DNA of 64,000 bases from Oscheius dolichura. Taxonomy: Eukaryota; Nematoda; Chromadorea; Rhabditida; Rhabditidae. The stretch covers positions 8,976,001 through 9,040,000 of the forward strand of contig OW051494.1 in assembly GCA_932521035.1 (NCBI GenBank), given 5' to 3'. The notes below the pieces were generated by a model that saw nothing but the letters and a program-made list of their open reading frames with translations, searched no databases and was not told the origin of the DNA. The position numbers and the translations under genes are program-made. Shown here in pieces: positions 54,138 through 64,000 of this stretch. Each line of letters starts with the position of its first letter. Positions within the stretch are counted from its first letter, which is position 1.

Positions 54138-57070
54138 CGCTTCGTTTTTGCCTCAGGCTAATTTGCCAAATTTTTGCTCCGGACTCCGGTTTGTGTCCTT
54201 TTGGTAAAACTGCCTGGCTCAAAGAGTTCCTTCTCATTGTTCGCGCCGTTCTCCAGTGTGTCAAATTCCCGCACCTTGGTTTAGTTTTGTATTTACTCAG
54301 CCTTCTGCCGTCCTGCCGTGACTCAAATGACCCCGAGAGAGAAAGGATGGCCACGGGTCCATCAGTTTTTCTCCTTCGTTTCGATACATCACCCCCGAGT
54401 TTTTTTTCCGTTCTCACGAACGGGTTGCGTAATGGGTCAGTTTGAATAAACACAGACGAAACAGACCATTGCTTTTCGACTTTTCCTCTCTTTTGAGCGG
54501 CAGGAATCCCGGTAAAACTGCCACTGTCTTCGTGGGGAATTTTCCCATTTCCTTTATTAGAATGGGCCGGGTGCCAGTTTAGTCACGACCTGCCTCTTTT
54601 CTCCTTTCATTCAGTAGCCGTTAGTCCTGAATCATCCAAGGGGACAGAGGGCTGGCGACGACCGGGCATTGTATCGCTGTAGAGTTTTCCAAACAGGGTC
54701 CTAGACAGAATTTCCGCTTCGTTCTCCCGTTTCCTGGTCAGAAAAAAAACAGTCAACGGTGACCACATGCCCCGTCTCCCAGGCCTTCTTCTGCCGGTGC
54801 CGCTCCCCGCTCCCTCAGCTCGTAAAACATGATTAGGTGCCATTATCTGTCGCCAGGGCGTCCACGGTGCTGCAAATTCTCGGGAGGAGAGGAAAGAAGA
54901 AAAAGTACGGAGTGCTGTCCATCCCTGCAATTTTCCCTTTCCTTATCTCTTTTCTCCATCTTTCCCTTTCCAGCTCAGGGAGGGAGTTCAATTGATTTGT
55001 CGGGTTCTCATATTTCCTCCTCATTTTTGGGCCCTGAATGGAAAGTACTTCTTTATAACATACTACAGTAATTTCGAACGGAGCGTTACCCGTTTTCAAT
55101 TCCCCAAAATCACAAATAATGCCACAAAGTTGTAAAATAGCCGAAAATTGAACCAGAAACCCGGGAACCCGCCTTATCTACCACAATTCTTTCATTTAAC
55201 GTTCCGATTCCTTGATTTTGAACATTTTCAAGCAAAAATATGTTATCTCTACTTTATTTTAAAGGTCACCAGCTATTTTAATGGTTAAGAATTTAAAAAT
55301 TACCCGACAAATAACCGAAACGGGACAAAATCAAGAAATAGACCGTTTTCCTGCCTTCATTTCATTTGAAATTTCGATTTTCTCGTTTTATTAGCTTCTA
55401 CTGGAAAAAATTCAGTGCCACGACGATAATTTTGACCCTTGTTTCAAATTTTAGGGTCCCAAAAAGATAAGGGGAAAGTTCAAAGGGGCCCTTGCATATC
55501 GGCATTCATGCTGCCCTCTCTGACCATACCGCGGCCGTTTGCCTGCCCTCCTAACTGACTGCCCGCCGATTTACAGCTGTTTACAAGCCGCCCTCCCCCT
55601 GTGATGACAATGATCTGTCTGTTAGGAGCGAGGGGGAGAGACTGGACAAAAAAGAACGGCGAGAGGGGGTAGGGCACCATGATGGAGTATCCGCCCTCCC
55701 TCCCTCCACCTCTTCTCCCTTTGTATGGATGGGAGGGGAGAGACTATTCTCATTGATCGATTACTAGCTGCTTTTAGGGACGAGGAACAGTTTCCGGCTG
55801 GTGCTATTTTGGGTCTTCACACGCTTAATTTCACCTCTAATAGGGCCGCCACTTCGCTGTGGCTATCACTTTTCGCCTAAAAACCCCCACAAGTCGAAAT
55901 TGTTCGACTCCAAAACAAAAATTTGAGATCAAAGGGGGTTATCGACCCCTCTGTCATCAATAACATCAATTTCTGTCATATTCCACTGCCTAATTTTTCA
56001 TTTATCGGAATCCTCTCTGTTCACTATCCTCGCCGGCAGCTGGACAGTCTATATGAACAGCTGTTGCCCATTTCCTGTCTTGTTTTCTATCTCTTTCGAT
56101 CCTTTTCAACTTGTGGGAAGTCCTATTTTTTCTCTTTTTAACTGGAAAGACACCAAATATTCGGGACTACTGTAGTTTCCATGGAAATCCCGATTCCCAG
56201 CGCTTATGGGTAAATTTCGGGACCTGGCTCCCCTTTCGTTTTGCTTCTTTTTGGATAAGATATGGTAATTTGACCTTCTTTCTAATAAGATTCATATTAG
56301 TCATCAGTTGTTGTTTATCCTAGAGAGACAGTTGTTTATTTCTGGGAGAACAGTCAAGGGGCGGGCCGCCCTCTTCCTCGCTTTCCCTCCCTCCCATTAT
56401 CAGCTATCCTCCCTCACCGGATGCTTCCCAACCAGGTAACCGACAATTTTGCACAAAAGATATCGTCATTTTTCTCCTCTTTGTAAATGATAAACAGGGA
56501 AAACGGATATCCGGCGCTGCGCTTCATTGTTTCATCAGCGCTTGACCATTGAAGCCCGCCGGCAGCCAGTGGCAGCCATCTTTATTATTTTGTTTACTGT
56601 TTTTCATTAGCTAGCCTTTTCATTTTCACTTCTGAACATTTTAAACTGGAAAAGGAGGAGGTTTTTATGGAAAGATGGAGCCAAGTGTCTTTTGAAAGCG
56701 TTTTCCGATAAAAAATGGTTTGACCCGGCCGATAGACCATTTGCCATGGGGAAATTCCCATTCAAAATCCCCCTCTCGCGCTCGGGATTTTATGCCCTCC
56801 CGAATTCTGTTGCCGATAACATCGGGATATGAGATTAGAGCCTTTTTGAGCCGGTAAAAACCAATATTTGCAATCGGGTGGGGCTTGCAACGGTTTGATC
56901 ATTTTACTGATTGGCCGGTGAAAATAAATTTCACAATACAAAATTGTTAATGTTGGGCCTTGGCTGGGAGAGGGTGGCTTGCCGGGACCACCAGGAAGGC
57001 GCGACTGGACAGAAATTCCCGGAACCCGGCATGTTCTATTTCGGATTTGATCCTGGTTGCGGTTTTTCTG

Positions 57071-57215
57071 GTTCGGTTCTCGATCCGCTGCACCCGTAAA
57101 GTCTCGGCAGGAAGATCGTCTTTATTCAAAACTGTTACAAAACTGTGACGCCTTTATACTATCGTCTTGCCAAGATTTTACGGGTGCAGGGGAACGGACT
57201 ATCGAGGAGCTAGCC
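57071..57215. repeat. GTCTCGGCA foldback MITE, copy 9
   Basis: GCTGCACCCGTAAAGTCTCG … TTTTACGGGTGCAGGGGA, reversed centre with TTTATTCAAAACTGTTAC. Confidence 0.9.
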
Positions 57216-57624
57216 GTTTTTCTTGTGGTGATCTCTTCTCCACCTTATCTCTGATCCCATCCGCCCACTTATTACTCCCTGCTCCAAATGTTTATGTAAT
57301 AGAAACCATCTCGGTCTAAGATTGCCGCCCTAGATAATGCCACCACCACTCGGTGCTCCTCGGCCTCCCTGTATTCAAATCATATCCACAACCCACAGCT
57401 GACCAATATCTGATCCATAATCGCTATTACTCTCCTCTTCCCCCTCTTGAACCCGCGCAAATCAAAGTAATTGACCGATTGGACCTTGTTTGAGTCTGGC
57501 TGGCGCCGTTCGATTGTCTCCAAATCAACTCATTTACTACATGAATTCGCCCCGTTTACCAGCCCCCGATGACTGACAAAGAAACGGAACTTTTCAGGTT
57601 TCTCCGAGTCCTTCTCGTCTACAG

Positions 57625-60600
57625 CCGACCGCCACGCCGAGAGGGCTCTCCGCCTCGACTTTTGAGCTGAGCCTTCCTGAAAATCGGGAAGATTCTATCA
57701 AACGACAGCCTCGAGGTGAGTTTTAGTCATTTTCTAAAGATTCAATAAGGATCCTGGAAGGAAAATAGCTGGGTTCGAATCGTAAAAATCAGAAAAAGAA
57801 CGTCTAAGCCGCCACAAATCGCTTATCTTTGTGATAAGGGGCGGCCAGCTTACTCGGGAAATACTTCGACCCTTTTGCTTTAAAAAGTTTCTAATGCCAT
57901 TTTTAATCATATTTTGCTCTAATTACTGTAATCTAAAACGTTTTTAATGACTAAAATGAAAATAATTCGTTTCAGGACCAGCAGCTCGTCGAGCTGGTAG
58001 GCGTAACGCCAAATTGCAACAGCAGATCCACGCTTCAGCTCACAATCTGGATCGAATTGACGAAACACCTTTGAAGTAGGTCTACCTCCCAATTTTTCTT
58101 AGCTTTCCTTCACTGTAGGATCCATTTTATAATAGGAATTTCGAAGATCAGCTCTTTTCTCATTTTTGGAGCGTTTTTGCCTTCAATCGCTTCTTTGCTC
58201 CGATATTTCCTAAAAAAATTTCGTTTTCGATGCACTAAATGTTCAGGGAACACTGTCACCCCACTGAATAACACTTGAAATTGACAAAAAGCTTAAAAAC
58301 TCAGTTGGCAGTGGTTTGAAATTCAAATGATCCTCTAAAATCACCCAGTGGCGGGCGCCTGATTCCCAAGAATCTTCCAAAAGCTCAATTGGACAAATCT
58401 GGGCCCTTTCCCCCATTTTAGGAGCCTTTTTGCCTATTTGGTGGACCTTAAACTGTTCCAATCAAGAAAAATTGACCATGAACTTCATTTCCCCTCCATT
58501 TTTACTGTGGAATCGACTTCATGAGGCTCATTTTCTCCTGTTTCAGGTCGGAGAAGCGTTCCCTATCCGTTCGAGACCTCCAAGGAGAAGAATGTGACTT
58601 CACCAACCGGGACAGTGTCACAAAATGGACTAGCCAAATTCTGGCGGAGTTGGACTCCCTTCCCTCAAGTTGTATCGATCTTCATCAACAATCAACAGCC
58701 CCGTCATCGACGGCCAACGGTCACTCCGGCCAATATTCCCAATCCAAATGGGCAACAACCACGACGGTATGGCTTTATTCTCCAGTATTTTATGTCAATC
58801 GTGGGAATATTCAGACCATTCCCCTGCCGGCGACCCAGCCACTGCCAGTCAGCCGAATGACACAGTCGTCATATTTTCCCAACTGGCGAGAACACGACGA
58901 GGGCAAAGACGACCACGAACAGCCGCAGTGGCGAATGACCGCCTCCGTGAGGGATTGGAACTCGTCGACGTGGATGACCCCCGTGGAAAACCATGTCCAG
59001 GACGTGTTGAGTCAGAGCATGAGCAGTGTGAACAGTGTAGCCACCAGGGATAGAGAGGTGAGTCCAGCTCTATTCCCCTCAATTCTCGTTCATTTTTCCT
59101 CTAAAATTTGGTTGGGTCGTGTAGGGAAACTTCTGACCGACATTTTGAGTCCAAAAACTTCCAGAAAACCTCCAAGAATATAAAATTCCAACAATTTAAA
59201 AGTTTCAGGACTCAATCGCCACAACCCTGGTCGGTAGTCCAACGGATTCGGAAGCGGGAACCCCGCTTGCCTGTTCTCCCGTCCCGCCAGAAGATGAGCT
59301 CTCTCCTCTGGCTCCGTCAAGTCCTGAAAAACACCACAGTTCCACAGCCAATTCTTCCCTGGATCGTCGTTCAATCGGAGTCCAGGGTCCTGACATGCCG
59401 CTCTTTTCAAAACTGGAACGGTCTCCCATTTCACCGGACCATCAGGAATCTTCCCTTCAATTGGTTTTCAATGAAGAAGGGAAAGTCGACGTCGTTCAGC
59501 CACCCCCTGTCCCGGCGAAACGGACGATATTGAAGAAGATTGAGAGCAGAAATGAGGTAAACCGGGAAAAAATGAGAATATCCAACGAGTTTTAGGTCAA
59601 AATGAGGAAGGACTTCATGGATATGTCTAGTCAAAAGCTGTTGGCCAATATTTCGCGCCTTTCCAAGTCGACAGCTCATCTTGCCAGCTTTGAAACTGTA
59701 AGTTATTCACTGACTACGGTATCTCAAAAGGAAATTAATTATAATGGGGTAATACTGTATCTTCAGTGAGTGAAAGCCTGGAAATTTTGCTTTTGAATCG
59801 TTAGAAAGGCGCTTTTGGGTGTAGATTTTGGCTCGGTCCTAGATAGTCCGATTCCCTGCACCCGTACAGTCTCGGCAAGAAAAAGGTATAAAGGCGACAC
59901 AGCTTTGTAACAGTTTTGAAGAAAGATGATTCTCCTGCCGAGAATTTACGGGTGCAGGGGATTGGTCTATCGAGGATCGAGCCAAAGATTACTGTAAACG
60001 GAAATTTGGGCCCTGATGTCTTTATTTGACTATAAGCTGTTCAAAAAGGAGCTAGCAGTGGCTCTAGTCTCCTTGTTGGTGTTCCTCCTTTTCGTCCAAA
60101 ATAATGGTAAAATGGGGAAACGACTACAGAATAGGCTGAATAGCAGATGCCAATCCAAATTGACTGCGCATGGTTAGAGTAGCATTTGATAGCCAGTTGT
60201 TCTCTTCTTTTCTTCTCCAAATGTTGCCAATGGGTGCCGATAAACGATAAACCCGGCGAATAGGTGATGAAAGATTGGGGGTCATACGTTTTCCCTTTTC
60301 CCTTTTCTCTCTCCATTTATTTCCGGTCTAAACGAGTCTTTTTGTTTTATTTGTTGTTCTCCGGCTGGGGGGAACATCGACACCTTTTTCTTTCTAACAT
60401 TCCAATACCCCTAAACCTCGTTGAATATTACTTTTCCCTCCAAAAGACGACTAAAAAGGGTCTATTTTTCCAGCCGGCCGTTAATTGCCCTGGTTATTGC
60501 CATCCTCAGCGCTTATCACAGACCATATCGACGAAATCTTTTGATTCTTTTGGCAAGGGTGGGTCTTATTGTTCCCGGGAGAGTCCGTTTCCCTATTATA

Positions 60601-61446
60601 ACGGCTAGGAACTTCCATTCTCTCTCCGGAAAGGGCTAGATTCAATTCTGATCATTGATTATTGACCAGAATATTGGCTGGTACAAGAAAAATTAAGTCT
60701 CCCTTCGTTGTGGGACCTCATCCTTGAAAGGCTCCAAAATACTGAAACAGAGCCAAACAGCTGCAACATTCGAAAACAGCCAAATATTATCTTTGGGCGG
60801 CTTTTCATTAGATCATTCCCCACATTTTTATGAGTTTTCGTCGTCGTGGGCTTTTGATTAGAGCCCTCTCGGCCTCTCTCTTTTTCATTAGTGCTCCAAC
60901 ACGGGACAACAGCCTCCAAAATCTGGAAATTTACACGTTTTCAACCTTATTTTCTATTTTGGAGGCTTTGCCCTCTATTTTCCCCTCCACAATCCACTAT
61001 TGCTACAAGAAGATACCTTCCAGGGGACAATTTGGGTCCTCGTTTAGGTCAAAACTTAAAATTCATTGATTTTGGGGGCAAAAATGGTCCTTTGATGGAA
61101 ATTGAGACTCGGGTCTCATCCCCCTGCACCCGTAAATTCTCGGCAGGAGGATCATCTTTCTTCAAAACTGGTACAAAACTGTGACGCCTTTATGCCTTTG
61201 ACTTGCCGAGGCTTTACGGGTGCAGGGAATCGGACTATCGAGGACCGAGTCAAAATGAGGATTAGTCTACAGTAACCCACCGTCACACATATAATTTCCT
61301 TCTTTAAAAAGTTTAAACTATGTTTTCAGAACTCCGACCGCTTCAGTCAATCCTCCGTCCCCGCAATTCGAACCTCTCTGTGGAGTTGTGCCGACGAGAT
61401 GGACATGGATCCGGAAAATGACCCCCTCGCCGAGTGGAAGCGTCGT
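57625..61446 (+). CDS. Multi-exon gene of unrecognised family (5' and 3' ends not seen)
   Basis: Seven exons with fully consistent phases: 57625-57715, 57976-58075, 58547-58766, 58815-59057, 59209-59556, 59596-59697 and 61330-61446, all flanked by CAG or TTTAG acceptors and GTGAG/GTAAG-type donors. About 400 residues: a basic patch (RQPRGPAARRAGRRN), a conserved-looking core (SVTKWTSQILAELDSLPSS), a long Ser/Pro/Gln-rich disordered middle (SPVPPEDELSPLAPSSPEK), a proline motif PPPVPAKR that could bind SH3 domains, a helix (MRKDFMDMSSQKLLANISRL) and an acidic stretch (MDMDPENDPLAEWKRR). It looks like a cytoskeletal or signalling scaffold, but I cannot name it. It continues beyond 61446. Two MITEs lie in the last visible intron. 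Confidence 0.7.
59830..59982. repeat. GTCTCGGCA foldback MITE, copy 10 (intronic)
   Basis: Full length, GGCTCGGTCCTAGATAGTCC … GATCGAGCC ends; arms with small substitutions (CGTACAGTCTC, GAGAATTTACG). Confidence 0.9.
61107..61250. repeat. GTCTCGGCA foldback MITE, copy 11 (intronic)
   Basis: CCCTGCACCCGTAAATTCTC … GGCTTTACGGGTGCAGGGA arms, reversed centre. It ends 79 bp before the 61330 exon. Confidence 0.9.
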
Positions 61447-61740
61447 GTGAGTTGATATTTCACCACTTTTTTTTCCAACAGAAGGGAATTAAGAGTCATA
61501 AAAAGCGTCTCTTCCTACCCCTCACATATCATTAAAATCGGCTGTTGACATTGCGGTTTGGTTACACACTTCTCGTTCCCTATAGCGGTGATGGTTGGTT
61601 GGCTGGGAGGGGAAAGGGGAGACAAGAAGACTTTTATGTGTCACTGTCTGTTCCGTCGCTCTTCCATCAGTTACCTGACAAGATAGACACCGAAAACAGG
61701 GTCTTCCAGAATCTATTCCATGAAATTTTATATGTTAGAC

Positions 61741-61990
61741 CTTTAAAGGAACCGTCAGGGACCTTGGCGCGTCGCTTCGGGACCACTGCCCCCAGTCAGG
61801 CAAACGCGTTGTTGTTTTATGAAAATACCTTTCACAGAAAATGAGAAACTGACTGAAATCTAGCTTATTCGACGTAGTTTTTCACGCTCTTTCGAATGAT
61901 CCTTTCAATATTTTGTGAAAATAAGAATTTCGCGTCGCCATTTTCAGCAGCTACAGTAACCCGTTAAGGTCCCTGACGGTTCTTTTAAAA
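61741..61990. repeat. Foldback MITE with GTCAGGGACCTT termini
   Basis: TTTAAAGGAACCGTCAGGGA at the left, TCCCTGACGGTTCTTTTAAA at the right. Related tips at 21012-21198. Confidence 0.82.
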
Positions 61991-62504
61991 TTTGAATTGA
62001 ATCGAGCAAAGACGAAAGAAAGCGCGCGCCACCTCACCTTTTTGAATTTTCGCCCGTTTCCCGCCATTTTATCCCAATTGTTCGTATTTTTTTGCTGTGC
62101 TGGGGTCAAATTGAAGTCCTGTTAATTATTAGAAGCCTTTAAATTGTATCATGTTGTTTACAGCCACAAGTTTTGTATCCCACCGGTCGTTGTCCTTATC
62201 TCGCCCACTTCCTGCTTCTTGCCTTCCATCTCCCTCTCGCGTTGGGGTCAAGATCATAAAATGACTAACGGCTCTCTCTGTTTGGACTGCTTCTCTCCGC
62301 AGGAGAAGGGGACACTATACAATCCATGTTTTCAATGGGAAGGATCATTTTTATGGCCATTTTCTGAATAGAAAGATCCAGTCATCGTTTCCCCTACGGC
62401 TGTTTTGTCTCCCGAAGTTGACATTTTAAAGTTACCGTGGAAACGGGCGTTTTCATGCATACAGTAGCTTCAGGAAGCCGTTTTTCCTTTAAATTCTTTA
62501 TATC

Positions 62505-63925
62505 AAAGTTTCGACTGTCTAACTGTGGCTGCCCCCGCTGTCTAACTGTGTTTAGCCTTCAATACTATTCTTCCAGTAGAAATGCCGTTTTATAGCCATT
62601 TTTACTACCTTTTCTGCCCTTTTCTGCTTCCCTTCCCCTCCAAATATTGACCTACACGCAATCGAAACCATGAAAAAACTTTAAAACAAACATTACCTTG
62701 ACCCTGGAGCCTGTGAGAACCCGTTTCCCCCGTTTCCGTGGAGAAAATGCCTTCCGCGGATCTAGTACTTCATTAGGATGTACAGCCATCTGTCTAGGTT
62801 GTCCGTGTGAATTGTTGTGTTGTTGTGGCTCTTGTCCCCTACCTCTTCTCGCGCAATACGTTGTAAGGGTCACTCAGTCCGGACGACCTCACTCTTGAGA
62901 GATTGACCGCGGATATTTATGCCCTGTTTTGCCGCCAATAAATCCCATCGGGCTGTCTATTTGTGGCTCTCCGGACAACCTAGCTGTCTAACTGTGTCTC
63001 TCTCTCTCTCTGAGTGACATGGCTTGGAACACACACCGGCTTATCATTCACTTCCCCCCTTTCCCTTATCGATACAGGCTGTGGGAGGCTGGCTGCTGGG
63101 GGCACAAACACCCACCACCAACCTCAGCCAAGCCTTTTGAACCGTATCTTTTGATCCTTTTTGCTGTCTGCTGTCTAACTGTGGCTCTCTTTAGCCAGGA
63201 AAACTAGTTTTCTTTCCTGTTTTTCCCATCCGATTCATCACGGTTTCCTAATGTCAATTGCAATTAGTCATCTCTCCCAGTTCCATTCCTACTTGCTGAC
63301 TATCTGACTGTCTAGCTGTGTTCGTCTCCTTGCCCTCATTAGTCGCAATATATAGCCGAAACAACCACAGTTAGACCGTAAACTTCATTTCCATCCTTGG
63401 TCAGAATAACTGGGCTCTCGGCCCCCTCCATTGACCTAGGCTCACCGCTCCCGCCCCCGTAAAACCTTGGCAGGGGAAAAAAACTAGAAAATTGGCAGTT
63501 CTGAATTGGAAATAATAGTGCTGCCGAGATTACATGGGTGCAGAAAAGCGAATCTAATTCAGCTGTGTCCGTCTCGGATCCGTTCCAGGACCACAAACTC
63601 GCCCCTGACTCATCACTCCCTATTTCTTGGCCACAGCTAAAACAACCACAGTTAGACGTCAGTTATTAGGCTCGCTAACTGTGGCTCATCACAGAAAAGA
63701 CGAATAGGACGCAGTTTTTACTCCAGGACCATCTCCTTCCTTCTTTTCTCTATGATCCATCAATTATCCCAGTAAAAGAGCCACAGTTAGACTTTTTTGC
63801 TTTCAAACATCATTTCCTATAATTTGAATCAGAAAACAAAGTTTCTGTATCGTTCCAGGAGCAGAAACAGTCCATGACTCACTTTTCCCTGGCCTTCAGT
63901 TGCTAGACTCTCTAACTGTGGCGGA
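62505..63925. repeat. Cluster of TGTCTAACTGTGGCT motifs
   Basis: At least eleven copies or one- to two-base variants in 1.4 kb: ~62513, 62538, 62953, 62983, 63171, 63308, 63363 (inverted), 63645 (inverted), 63673, 63779 (inverted) and 63909. Two outliers lie at 39316 and 40195. Spacing is irregular, so it is not a tandem array. Confidence 0.75.
63440..63560. repeat. Decayed GTCTCGGCA foldback MITE, copy 12
   Basis: CGCCCCCGTAAAACCTTGGCAG and TGCTGCCGAGATTACATGGG arms; several substitutions, centre not conserved. Confidence 0.6.
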
Positions 63926-64000
63926 TTAGTACTAGTATTAGTACTCTTTCTTCCCCATTTTCCCCGTAAAATTCCATTTTCTCTCTCCCACCGCCGGTAC

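Noticed and set aside
53977-54453. Long frames on both strands at 53.9-54.5 kb
   Set aside because: They read through MITE copy 8 (CTRKVSA-like words recur at every MITE copy).
58594-59082. Alternative frames over exons 3-4 of the 57.6-kb gene
   Set aside because: They do not match splice phases; the chosen frame is open across all seven exons.
1-64000. CRISPR arrays, bacterial operons, rRNA
   Set aside because: None present; gene structure is eukaryotic and no 5S, 5.8S or large rRNA sequence was seen.

Overview
This window is nuclear DNA of a nematode. The strongest evidence is four SL1 spliced-leader RNA genes (1709, 4082, 25884 and 28130). Each carries the invariant nematode SL1 leader, a GT donor straight after it, an Sm-type site (AATTTTGG) and a terminal hairpin. 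Many introns are only 38-90 bp and end in TTTCAG or TTTTAG, and genes lie on both strands. I cannot name the genus from sequence alone.

Layout. 0-1.1 kb: a TATA-driven gene for a secreted or membrane-targeted Ala-rich helical protein whose reading frame runs through a miniature foldback element. 1.6-4.4 kb: two SL1 RNA genes with a shared downstream block. 5.3-7.0 kb (minus): a kelch six-blade propeller gene with a foldback element in its intron. 9.0-18.3 kb (minus): a 17-exon TRPA-type ion-channel gene. Ankyrin-region exons lie at 17.8-16.4 kb, and the S1-S6 and pore exons at 11.9-9.8 kb. Its intron 7 holds a 3.26-kb inverted-repeat element, and its S2-S3 exon is tandemly duplicated. 20.1-21.8 kb (plus): a pseudokinase gene. 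22-30.3 kb: decayed Polinton/Maverick fragments (PolB exonuclease, adenain-like protease, a PolB-associated tail) mixed with tRNA-like sequences and two more SL1 genes. 31.7-32.7 kb (minus): a secreted two-domain C-type lectin. 33-46 kb: almost gene-free, pyrimidine-rich on the plus strand, with MITE copies and one tRNA-Gly(UCC). 46.2-50.9 kb (minus): a cluster of small secreted cysteine-rich peptide genes (three with identical intron phases) that mostly share a promoter motif next to a TATA box. 53.6-61.4+ kb (plus): a multi-exon gene of unknown family that runs past the last exon I can see. 62.5-64 kb: a dense cluster of a 15-bp motif in both orientations.

Throughout, a foldback MITE family with termini containing CACCCGTAAAGTCTCGGCA occurs about 12 times, and at least seven other foldback families are present. 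Gene models were spliced by eye. Wherever intron phases agree on both sides I treat the model as solid, and I say where they do not. The most promising system is the secreted CX3C-peptide cluster with its shared promoter module. The TRPA-like gene, with its duplicated exon and Thr-rich outer-pore insert, and the exonised MITE in the first gene come next.
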